Assembly (NCBI GenBank): GCA_934162655.1 | Contig: CAKPJL010000002.1 | Coordinates: 25,574-89,573, forward strand | Source: an uncultured Clostridia bacterium | Lineage (GTDB): Bacteria; Bacillota; Clostridia; TANB77; CAG-465 | Reading direction: 5' to 3' | DNA length: 64,000 nt | Program-made: the position numbers and the translations under genes | Part shown: piece by piece, positions 53,500 through 61,606 of the stretch | Layout: each line of letters starts with the position of its first letter | How positions within the stretch are numbered: the stretch's first letter is position 1 | The notes under the pieces: model-generated | The model's database searches: none | Told to the model about the DNA's origin: nothing | Seen by the model: the letters and a program-made list of their open reading frames with translations, nothing else

Positions 53500-55497
53500 T
53501 TAAATTTGTAACTCTAATTTTTTTATTGTCTCTATCATATTTTCAAATAAAACAACATTAATTGTTTTATCACTAATAGAAAGAACTTCATCGCAATGCT
53601 TAGAAATTATTTCTGAAAGCCTTTTTAAGTTCTTTATATCTGCTTTTAATAACTCTAATTTGTCTTTATATCTAACATTTAGTAAATTAATGAAATTGTA
53701 CAAGTCGTAATTTGGTGTGAGTTCTAATTTTTCAAACAAATCATCCATATCATACCTAGAAAAAACTGGTAATTCTTTATATTCATTCATTATTTTACTA
53801 TAAAACTCAGAAATATCATTTGGAAGAAGCCTAAATAGTTCACTAGCTTTTTTAGATGCCTCTTCTTCAATTGCTTTGTTTCTAATTTTAATATATTCGT
53901 TTTTTATTTCTAATATATCCTTATCTTCCGTATCAAAATCTATTTCTAATTCTATATTTTGATTTTCACATATACTTTTAACATTTTCCGTAGCAGATAT
54001 TTGCATGCCAAGTATAAATATTTGCTTTATATCAAATATACTTATCTTGATAAGACCTGTGTTTATTAAATACTTAAACACTCCAAATAATTTTATATGC
54101 TCCCTAAAATTAACTTTTCCATACTTTACTTCATCTAAGACCTGCCTCCATAAAATGTCAAAATCCATATCAGTCATTTTAAAATAGTCTCCACTCAGTA
54201 GCTTTATATATTTTTTTGATTCATCTTCTTTTTGACTAACTTGTCTTACAGTTGCAATATCCATATCTTCTTTAAATATTTTTTCTTCAAAAACACGTGT
54301 TCTTACATATACTTCGATAAACTTAAAAAATCTATACCTATTTTTAGAATTCATAAAATATTTATTATCAAATTCTCTTAAATAAAATTGATTTTTATCA
54401 TTCATAATCTGTGATGTAAAAATAATTGAGTTATATTCCTCATTGCCTAATATATTTTTTAGTCTATCTTTGCTTATATTACCAGACTTAATTTCAAACG
54501 ATATAGCAATTGTAAATGTAAGCATTGTTTTTAATATCTCGTTTGGAGTTTCAGGATATTTTTCTATTGTTGCATCAAATATTTTTTCAAAATCGTTTAG
54601 TGCATGTTTTAAAATTCTTAAATTTCTTGTATTAGATTTCTTAAAAGCGGATATTATAAGAGAATTATTTCTTTTAAGAAAGTCTGAAAGTTTCTCATTA
54701 TATGAGTATTTCATTATCATTCCACTTAAAATATATGCGTACTCTGGAACATACTCAAAAGTTTCTCCAATTAGCTTTTCTTTTATTCTCTCATAAGCAT
54801 TAGCTCTATCAAATATTTCAGAAATCTTATCTTCAATTAGGTTACCTATTGGAACAGATTTACCCTCAAGTGATGAATCTTTTTTTGAAACAAGATTTCC
54901 TTCTTTATCAAGCACATATGTAGCAATAAGACTTTTCAATTCTACATTTGAATTCTTAAATTTGGTTGCTAGCTCCTTCTCATTGCATATAAGAATTGTT
55001 TTTATTCCATCATGCTCAACAAAATTATTTATATATCCTAAAATATCAATAACATCAACATTTGCACGTTCTAAATCATCAAAACATAGTATTTTATCAT
55101 CAATTGCAAATAATTTTGAAAAATCTAGCTTATCAGAATTCATATTTACATTTCCAAATAGATTAGCCATATCAAGTCCAGTTTTTACATATTCTGGTAT
55201 TAAATTTCCTTGTCTAGTATCTACAAATTTTCTTAATGATTTTGAAATCATAGGGTTGGTTTCAATAAATATTTTTTTACTTATTTCTTCTAGACTATTT
55301 ATACCATATAAAGACATATATATAGTTTTATAATTTTTTCCATTAACACTAATAGCCTCTAGTCTACTTCTTAGTTTATTATTCCAAAAATATGTTTTTC
55401 CGCTTCCCCATTCTCCGTTAATCATTATAGCATAATCAGTATAAGGTCTTTTTACATAGTCACATATACATTCAACTAGTTCTTCCAAATCTAACAC
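53500..55497 (-). CDS. KAP-family P-loop NTPase
   Basis: A STAND-class ATPase of 665 aa. Walker A is INGEWGSGKTYFW (residues 26-38), Walker B is KILCFDDLERANVDVID (near 135), followed by ILGYINNF and ILICNEKEL, the KAP pattern. Unlike classical KAP proteins no transmembrane insert is seen. The C-terminal 330 residues are helical and unassigned. KAP NTPases are patchily distributed and some lie in phage-defence loci; no companion defence gene is present here. The start is either GTG at 55497 (its G is part of the GGGG) or, better spaced, TTG at 55488, 8 nt after AAAAAAGGGG. Confidence 0.85.
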   Translation of the reverse strand: MLDLEELVECICDYVKRPYTDYAIMINGEWGSGKTYFWNNKLRSRLEAISVNGKNYKTIYMSLYGINSLEEISKKIFIETNPMISKSLRKFVDTRQGNLIPEYVKTGLDMANLFGNVNMNSDKLDFSKLFAIDDKILCFDDLERANVDVIDILGYINNFVEHDGIKTILICNEKELATKFKNSNVELKSLIATYVLDKEGNLVSKKDSSLEGKSVPIGNLIEDKISEIFDRANAYERIKEKLIGETFEYVPEYAYILSGMIMKYSYNEKLSDFLKRNNSLIISAFKKSNTRNLRILKHALNDFEKIFDATIEKYPETPNEILKTMLTFTIAISFEIKSGNISKDRLKNILGNEEYNSIIFTSQIMNDKNQFYLREFDNKYFMNSKNRYRFFKFIEVYVRTRVFEEKIFKEDMDIATVRQVSQKEDESKKYIKLLSGDYFKMTDMDFDILWRQVLDEVKYGKVNFREHIKLFGVFKYLINTGLIKISIFDIKQIFILGMQISATENVKSICENQNIELEIDFDTEDKDILEIKNEYIKIRNKAIEEEASKKASELFRLLPNDISEFYSKIMNEYKELPVFSRYDMDDLFEKLELTPNYDLYNFINLLNVRYKDKLELLKADIKNLKRLSEIISKHCDEVLSISDKTINVVLFENMIETIKKLELQI

Positions 55498-55509
55498 CCC
55501 TTTTTTGAC

Positions 55510-55538
55510 ATTTTATCACAGTTTTACTATTTTTACAA
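55510..55538 (-). promoter_or_regulatory. Promoter of the KAP NTPase gene
   Basis: On the minus strand: -35 TTGTAA, 17-nt spacer, -10 TAAAAT. The predicted transcript starts only a few nt before the ribosome site. Confidence 0.6.
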
Positions 55539-55542
55539 GAAA

Positions 55543-55578
55543 AAATAGTGACTTAAAAACTAATTTAAGTCACTATTT
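55543..55578 (-). terminator. Intrinsic terminator after the gene at 55586
   Basis: Perfect 15-bp stem (55543-55557 with 55564-55578), 6-nt loop, T-run on the minus strand. Confidence 0.92.
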
Positions 55579-55585
55579 AAATTAT

Positions 55586-55882
55586 TTAGCTATGCACTAT
55601 ACCATTTTGATAATTCCTAAGTGGGATTATTGTTGTAAAGCAAATCATATCGTAGTCACATATTTTATACTCCTTTATTTCATCATATAAGTAGTAATCC
55701 CAAGCGGGTACAACTTTATAAATCTGATCTATTTTAAAACGAATAGGCCCTTCCCTTTTAAACTTTATAAAGTTATTTCCATCAAAATAAAGGATTGATG
55801 GAGTCATATCTTCCTTTACGATACCTAAGAACACATTTTCCCGTTTAAAGTTTGTTCCAATTTCAAATGTTGTAATTTCCAT
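55586..55882 (-). CDS. Hypothetical protein, 98 aa
   Basis: ATG at 55882 with AAAGGAGT. Soluble, beta-rich small protein (MEITTFEIGTNFKRENVFLG, SILYFDGNNFIKFKREG, VVPAWDYYLYDEIKEYK). No family recognised. It has a promoter (55946-55974), a small hairpin in its leader with TTCTTAAT/ATTAAGAA arms, and a very strong terminator. Confidence 0.65.
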   Translation of the reverse strand: MEITTFEIGTNFKRENVFLGIVKEDMTPSILYFDGNNFIKFKREGPIRFKIDQIYKVVPAWDYYLYDEIKEYKICDYDMICFTTIIPLRNYQNGIVHS

Positions 55883-55945
55883 AATTTTATACTCCTTTTT
55901 TATTCTTAATTAATTATTAAGAAAATAAATTTTAATGATAAAAAC

Positions 55946-55974
55946 ATTATAACATATTTTTATGTAAATTACAA
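55946..55974 (-). promoter_or_regulatory. Promoter of the gene at 55586
   Basis: On the minus strand: -35 TTGTAA, 17-nt spacer, -10 TATAAT, starting right after the recD2 stop. Confidence 0.68.
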
Positions 55975-55976
55975 TA

Positions 55977-58160
55977 TTATATTTTCTTTAATATTTTATT
56001 TTTTAAACCCGTAAGTCTTTTCTTTTCTTCAATATTATCTATCATATAATCTACAACTTGTTTATTTCCAAGTATTATCAACATTTTTTTTGCTCTTGTC
56101 ATAGCAGTGTATAGTAAATTTCTAGTTAGTAATTTTTTATATCCTGTAAGTATTGGAAGAATAACATAATCAAATTCACTACCTTGACTTTTATGAACCG
56201 TAATTGCATAAGCATGTTCTAATTCGTCAGCTTCATCAAAATCATACTCTACATCTTTATCATCATCGAAGTTTACAATTAGTTTTTCTGCTTCAAAATC
56301 TATGTCTTTTAAATAGCCTATATCACCATTATATACGCCTTCAAAAAATTCACCATTAATACTAAATTTTTTATCGTAATTATTTACAATTTGCATAAGC
56401 TTATCTCCGACTCTAAATATTCTATCTCCAAAACTTTTTTCCTTTTTATTTTCATCTTTTTTATTTAGTATTTCTTGTGCTTTCTTATTTAAAGATATAA
56501 CACCAATATCTGTTTTCTTAGTTGGTGACAATATCTGCATATCTTGTATAATGTCAAAATCAGCAAATTTTTTTAATCTATATGAAAGAAGTGACTCAAT
56601 TTGTTCCATAACTTTTTCTCCATTGTCGCATTTTATAAAATACATGTCAGTATCTTTATTTTTAAACTGAAAATGTTCACCGTTATTTACCTTATGTGAA
56701 TTTACTATAATATCAGATTTTGAACTTTGCCTATAAATAGTGTTTAAATATATAGTTGGAATTACTTGTGAATCTATAATATCTTTTAGAACAGTTCCTG
56801 GGCCAACGGAAGGTAACTGGTTAACATCACCTACAAAAATAACTTTTGTTTTCTTTTTCAATGCTCTTACCAAATTATTCATCATTAATGTATCTATCAT
56901 AGAAGCTTCATCCACTATTAAATAATCTGTATCTATAATTTTCACATCAACATTTATCATTTTATCTAAATTTTTATCATCTATTTTGGAGATTTCTAGA
57001 AGTCTATGTAAAGTTTTAGCTTGCTTTTTCGTAGTCTGGCTAATCCTTTTTACAGCTCTACCAGTTGGTGCTGCAAGAACATATGACTTTTCTTTTTCTT
57101 CTAGTATATCAATGATACACTTTATAATAGTAGTTTTTCCTGTTCCAGGGCCACCAGTTATTATTGTCATACAAGAGTTAAGAGATGTTTTTATGGCATT
57201 TTCTTGTTCATCTGATAAAACAATGCTATTTTTTTGTGATACATCTTCTATTTCTTTTTTAAATTCTTTTTTGCCATTTTCTTGCTTAGATATAAATGAT
57301 ACATAATCTGCAATATTTTGTTCTGCTATATAAAATGCCTTTTTAAATATGTAATTTTCTTGATTTATTTCTTCTTCATATATTTTTTCAGAGAGTTTTA
57401 GTCTTGATATGGAATTTTTAATTTCTTCTTCTGATACCTCTAATTTTTCTTTTGAGTAATTTATTAAAACTTCTTCATTTGAACATGTATGTCCGAATTC
57501 TGTAATTTCTGTTAATAAATATATAATACCTGCATCTATTCTTGCATAATTTGTTTTATCTATTCCAAGATTCATACCGATACTGTCAATAGTCTTAAAA
57601 TCAAGAGTTTTTACGAATTCTAGCAAACTATATGGGTTTTTGTTTACAAAATCTATTGTATCTTTACCAAGTACCTTATAGATGTTATTTGCTACAACAA
57701 CAGAAATACCATAAGAGCCAAGAAAGTTTATCACATTCCATTTTTCCCATTCTTGATTAAAAAAATCTGACATCAAAATAATTTTTTCTGAATTTAAACC
57801 TTTAATTTGCTCTAACTTAGATGGGCTATATCTAATAATATCAATTGTTTCGTTGCCAAACTCGCTAATTATTTTTTTTGCAGTCTTTTTTCCAATGCCT
57901 TTTATATTTTCTGCAATATATGTGATTAATGTTTCCTCATCTCTTGGCATAGTCTTTACATATGTAGTAAACTTAAATTGATCCCCATATACCTTATGTG
58001 TAGTGTAATTTCCTTCAAATTCTAATGTATCTGAAATTTCTATATCTTCTGTTTCACCAACAACTGTTATATATTTACTTTCGGCTTTGACTAAAAGCAC
58101 AGTCCATGAGTTTAACTCATTTTTATATATAATTTGTACTACTTTTCCTGTAAGTTTCAT
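55977..58160 (-). CDS. recD2: ATP-dependent helicase RecD2 (RecD/TraA type)
   Basis: A 5'-3' superfamily 1B helicase for DNA repair in bacteria that use AddAB rather than RecBCD. 727 aa. N-terminal OB-like domain; helix-hairpin-helix KGIGKKTAKKIISEFG (about residues 90-105); Walker A ITGGPGTGKTTI (near 335); VDEASMIDTLMM; GDVNQLPSVGPG; and the C-terminal motif VHKSQGSEFDYVILPI. RBS GGAGACTAG. The divergent gene at 58374 has its own promoter. Confidence 0.95.
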   Translation of the reverse strand: MKLTGKVVQIIYKNELNSWTVLLVKAESKYITVVGETEDIEISDTLEFEGNYTTHKVYGDQFKFTTYVKTMPRDEETLITYIAENIKGIGKKTAKKIISEFGNETIDIIRYSPSKLEQIKGLNSEKIILMSDFFNQEWEKWNVINFLGSYGISVVVANNIYKVLGKDTIDFVNKNPYSLLEFVKTLDFKTIDSIGMNLGIDKTNYARIDAGIIYLLTEITEFGHTCSNEEVLINYSKEKLEVSEEEIKNSISRLKLSEKIYEEEINQENYIFKKAFYIAEQNIADYVSFISKQENGKKEFKKEIEDVSQKNSIVLSDEQENAIKTSLNSCMTIITGGPGTGKTTIIKCIIDILEEKEKSYVLAAPTGRAVKRISQTTKKQAKTLHRLLEISKIDDKNLDKMINVDVKIIDTDYLIVDEASMIDTLMMNNLVRALKKKTKVIFVGDVNQLPSVGPGTVLKDIIDSQVIPTIYLNTIYRQSSKSDIIVNSHKVNNGEHFQFKNKDTDMYFIKCDNGEKVMEQIESLLSYRLKKFADFDIIQDMQILSPTKKTDIGVISLNKKAQEILNKKDENKKEKSFGDRIFRVGDKLMQIVNNYDKKFSINGEFFEGVYNGDIGYLKDIDFEAEKLIVNFDDDKDVEYDFDEADELEHAYAITVHKSQGSEFDYVILPILTGYKKLLTRNLLYTAMTRAKKMLIILGNKQVVDYMIDNIEEKKRLTGLKNKILKKI

Positions 58161-58373
58161 AGCTAGTCTCCTATTAATATTTAAATTATACTCTAATATA
58201 TTTTCAATAGCAAGTTTTTTATTAATATTTAGCTCTAATCTAAGTTAAAAATAAACACTAGTTTTGTCATTTTTTTATAAAAGGCTTTATTTTAAGGCAT
58301 TTTTATGATATAATTGACCTGTAGTTGTATATATACATGTATTCTTATAATTAATATTAGGGAGGATATTAAA

Positions 58374-59039
58374 ATGTTAAATGAAAAACAAATTCACAAC
58401 ATGTTTTATGAAAATGGAAAAACAAAAGACCGCAAGGACCCATCAAGAAGAGTAACATGTAAGCTGTATTATTCAAAGTATTTTCACAAGGATGTAATTG
58501 CAGAGATTTCAGAGCAGTTCAATATAAAAATAGAAAAAATGGAAGGTTTACCGTTCATTGCAAATCTTGCTTACTGTGGTTGTAGCTTCGTTGAAGCAAT
58601 ATGTGTTTGGGCCAATATATGTAATCTAACAATTTCAAACTTAAAAGACGATAAAGACTTAGTCCTAAAAGCAAGAAATGAGATTTTTTCACTTATTGGC
58701 TATATATCTACAATAAAAAGCAACTTTGACATTTGTAGTAACAAAGCTCCTTTGTATTGTTCTAATGTTTTTAAAATGCAAAACTTCTCTAAACTTTTAA
58801 ATGTTATCGGTGTTAGACTTGAAGATAGTAAAATATATTCTAGAGCTAAAAATCTGGAAAAAATAATGAAAAAAACACTTGGCTTTGATAAAAATACTAA
58901 AATCAAATTATCAACTCTTGAAGGAGAAATTAATGAACAGCTAATATTTTTTGCTGAGATGGCAAAAGATATATGTTTTTGCAAAGATGAAGATTTCATT
59001 ATTTATCTTCTTAGGTTTGATTTAAAAAAAGTACAATAA
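58374..59039 (+). CDS. Hypothetical protein, 221 aa
   Basis: Start at 58374 (MLNEKQIHNMFYENG), 7 nt after GGGAGGA; an upstream extension overlaps a -10 (TATAAT, 58309-58314) and is rejected. The soluble, Cys-rich N-terminal half contains DRKDPSRRVTCKLYYSKYF, LAYCGCSFVEAICVWANICN and a second cysteine group; the rest is helical and Lys-rich. No family recognised. Own terminator, so a single-gene unit. Confidence 0.7.
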   Translation: MLNEKQIHNMFYENGKTKDRKDPSRRVTCKLYYSKYFHKDVIAEISEQFNIKIEKMEGLPFIANLAYCGCSFVEAICVWANICNLTISNLKDDKDLVLKARNEIFSLIGYISTIKSNFDICSNKAPLYCSNVFKMQNFSKLLNVIGVRLEDSKIYSRAKNLEKIMKKTLGFDKNTKIKLSTLEGEINEQLIFFAEMAKDICFCKDEDFIIYLLRFDLKKVQ

Positions 59040-59048
59040 ATATTTTTT

Positions 59049-59078
59049 AGGACTATAATTAATTTTATAGTCCTTTAA
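59049..59078 (+). terminator. Intrinsic terminator
   Basis: Perfect 10-bp stem AGGACTATAA/TTATAGTCCT (59049-59058 with 59065-59074), 6-nt loop, T-rich tail. Confidence 0.9.
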
Positions 59079-59127
59079 TTTGCAATATTCCATACTAAAT
59101 GTTAAAATTTAACTAGAGGTAAATTTT

Positions 59128-59400
59128 ATGTATATTTTTATTTTATATATTTTTATTATAAATATTCTTGCCTTTATAATCATGGGAATTGATAAATTTA
59201 AAGCAATAAATAATAGATATAGAGTTAGTGAAAATTTTTTATTTTCAATATCATTTGCTTTCGGTAGCCTAGGGATACTTTTAGGAATGTATATTTTTAG
59301 ACATAAAACAAAGCATATTACATTTAAAATTGGAATTCCATTTTTTCTAATTTTAAATATTATATGCTTCATCACTATTCTACATTTTATCTGGACATGA
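59128..59400 (+). CDS. DUF1294 family membrane protein
   Basis: A 90-aa protein with three hydrophobic helices (about residues 3-20, 36-56 and 68-88). The DUF1294 signature is complete: IMGIDKFKAINNRYRVSE followed by GSLGILLGMYIFRHKTKHITFKIGIP. Function unknown; E. coli-type members are fused to cold-shock domains. It ends in TGA inside the 3' end of the convergent argS (21-bp overlap), and no terminator separates them. RBS AGAGGT. Confidence 0.9.
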   Translation: MYIFILYIFIINILAFIIMGIDKFKAINNRYRVSENFLFSISFAFGSLGILLGMYIFRHKTKHITFKIGIPFFLILNIICFITILHFIWT

Positions 59401-61095
59401 AATACCTAGTATTTTAAGTCCTTTTTTTATAACAATTCCAGTGGCATAACATAGCAAAATTCTAGCTTCCATAAGTTTTTTATCTTCAACTATTACATGA
59501 CATTCATTATAAAATCTTGAATACATTGTAGCTACATCAATTAGATATCTTGAAAGTATATATGGCTCATTTTCAATTGCAGCATTATATAAAATTTCTT
59601 CAAATTCGCCTAATTTCTTTATAAGACTAACTTCTTCTTTGTTTGATAGTAAATTAAAATCCACATTACTAAAATCATACATTTGCACATCAATGCCTGA
59701 CTTTTTAATAACACTTAAAATTCTAACATATGTATATTGAACATATGGCCCTGTTTCACCATCAAATCGCAATGCTTCATCAAGATCAAAAATAATATCT
59801 TTTATTTTGCTTGTCTTTAAATAATTAAATGTTAGGGCACCAATTCCTATTATTTTAGCTGTTGAATCAATATCATCTAAATTAGCATTTTTTTCTTTAA
59901 TAATAGCTTTAGCTTTAGATATAGCCTCATTTATAAGTTCATCTACATATACAATTGTTCCTTCTCTTGTTGACATCTTACCCGTTTTTAGTCTTATCAT
60001 TCCGTATGGTATATGTATTAATCCTTTTTGATATTTTTCATCAACTAAATACTTTGCTACCTCAAAAACTTGTTTAAAGTGTAGTATTTGCTCACTACCA
60101 GTAACATATAGTGCCTTTTCAAAATCATACTCTCTTGCTCTATATAAAATAGCTGCAAGATCACGCGTTGCATATATTGTAGAACCATTTGACTTTAGTA
60201 TTATGCAAGGCGGCATATTAGATCCAACATCAACTACCTTTGCACCTTGGCTTTCTTTCAAAACTCCTTTTTTATCTAATATATGAACAACCTCGTCCAT
60301 TTTATCATTATAAAAAGCTTCGCCGTTATATGAGTCAAAATGGCAATCAAGTAGCTCATATATTCTGTTATATTCCCTAAGCGATACTTCTCTAAAATAC
60401 TCCCATAGTTTTATATATTCTAAGTTACCATCTTCAAGTTCTTTAAAGTTTTGTCTTGCTCTATTTAAAACTTTTTCATCTTCTTTTGCCAGCTTGTTTA
60501 TTCTTACATATATGTCAGATAATACTTTTAGGGCATCACCTTTCATATCATATTCATCTTTATAAAGCTTATATCCTTCTATTAGTAGTCCAAATTGCCT
60601 TCCCCAATCTCCAATATGGTTTATTCCAATTACATTATATCCTAAGTTTTCATATAGCTTGTAAAGACATGAACCTAACACAGTGTTTCTAAAATGTCCT
60701 AAATGAAATGGCTTTGCAATGTTTGGCGAAGAATAATCAATTACAACATTTTTTGAATTACCAATATCTTTACTACCATAATTTTCCTTTTTATTTATTA
60801 TAGTAGTTAATACATCACAATTAATCTTAGAATTATTTAAATAAAAATTTAAGTACCCTGCTATTGATTCAACATGTGATATATTACAATCTTTTTCTAT
60901 TTTTTGTTTTAATTCATCTGCAATCGATATAGGAGATTTTTTTAGTACCTTTGCAAGATTAAAACATGGATAAGATAAATCTCCATTTTTAATGTCTTTT
61001 GGCAATTCTATTTTTTTTAGTATCTCCTCTTCATCAATATTGTTTTGTATTAATTTAGCAATTAAGTTTGCAATGTATACTTTCATTTCTTCCAT
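59380..61095 (-). CDS. argS: Arginyl-tRNA synthetase
   Basis: Class I synthetase of 571 aa. HIGH motif as PFHLGHFRN (about residue 122), KMSKS as KTGKMSTREG (near 366), an N-terminal Add1-type tRNA-binding domain, and the C-terminal DALR anticodon domain with YSRFYNECHV. It starts directly after the TAA of the RNHCP gene; its GGAGAAA site lies inside that gene, so translation is coupled. No T-box leader. Confidence 0.97.
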   Translation of the reverse strand: MEEMKVYIANLIAKLIQNNIDEEEILKKIELPKDIKNGDLSYPCFNLAKVLKKSPISIADELKQKIEKDCNISHVESIAGYLNFYLNNSKINCDVLTTIINKKENYGSKDIGNSKNVVIDYSSPNIAKPFHLGHFRNTVLGSCLYKLYENLGYNVIGINHIGDWGRQFGLLIEGYKLYKDEYDMKGDALKVLSDIYVRINKLAKEDEKVLNRARQNFKELEDGNLEYIKLWEYFREVSLREYNRIYELLDCHFDSYNGEAFYNDKMDEVVHILDKKGVLKESQGAKVVDVGSNMPPCIILKSNGSTIYATRDLAAILYRAREYDFEKALYVTGSEQILHFKQVFEVAKYLVDEKYQKGLIHIPYGMIRLKTGKMSTREGTIVYVDELINEAISKAKAIIKEKNANLDDIDSTAKIIGIGALTFNYLKTSKIKDIIFDLDEALRFDGETGPYVQYTYVRILSVIKKSGIDVQMYDFSNVDFNLLSNKEEVSLIKKLGEFEEILYNAAIENEPYILSRYLIDVATMYSRFYNECHVIVEDKKLMEARILLCYATGIVIKKGLKILGISCPDKM

Positions 61096-61413
61096 TTATT
61101 TTATTTCTCCTTTTGCATATTTTTCTACTATTTCATATATTTTATTTGCATCATCATCTTCTGCTACTATATTTTTAACTTCTGCACCACATTTACTACA
61201 TTTATAAACTATAACTTTTCCTTTTTTTGATGTCTGTAAAACATTAATTGGCACAAGCAAACCAAGACAACTATTTGCCCTATCTCCTGGTGTAATGTCT
61301 ACATGCAGGGAGCAAAGACATTTATTACAGTGATCTCTTGAGGTGTATAAAAGTTTATCAACACTTGCACCGCAATTTTTACATATAAAACTATTATCAT
61401 TTTTTAAAAACAT
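61096..61413 (-). CDS. RNHCP-domain zinc-ribbon protein
   Basis: A 105-aa protein with two CxxC pairs (CKNCG; CSKCG) around the family core RDHCNKCLCSLHVDITPGDRANSC, a variant of the RNHCP...CLWS-HVD--PGDRA signature. A zinc-binding fold is very likely; function unknown. It is encoded directly upstream of argS with no spacing (TAAATG), an arrangement that suggests a tRNA- or translation-linked role (inferred). ATG at 61413 with a GGGAG site. Confidence 0.9.
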   Translation of the reverse strand: MFLKNDNSFICKNCGASVDKLLYTSRDHCNKCLCSLHVDITPGDRANSCLGLLVPINVLQTSKKGKVIVYKCSKCGAEVKNIVAEDDDANKIYEIVEKYAKGEIK

Positions 61414-61490
61414 AATAACTCCCTTAATATCACAAGATATATTTTACTACAAATATACATAATTTTCAACATACAAATATAAAAATATTA

Positions 61491-61528
61491 AAAAGGGCTG
61501 TTAAAAATTTAATTATCTAACAGTCCTT
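61491..61528 (-). terminator. Intrinsic terminator after smc
   Basis: 11-bp stem with one mismatch (61493-61503 with 61518-61528), 14-nt loop, T-run on the minus strand. Confidence 0.8.
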
Positions 61529-61606
61529 CTAAAGTTATAACAAGTATAATAAACACTATTTTTGTAATATTAATTTTTTCTTACTATTATAAGCATTATA
61601 AAGAAA

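Noticed and set aside
53500..58160. Defence island built on the KAP NTPase and recD2
   Set aside because: RecD2 is a core repair helicase in Firmicutes and no toxin, nuclease or other defence gene is near.
59380..59400. Frameshift at the argS/DUF1294 overlap
   Set aside because: Both proteins end with normal family C-termini; a 21-bp convergent overlap is unremarkable.
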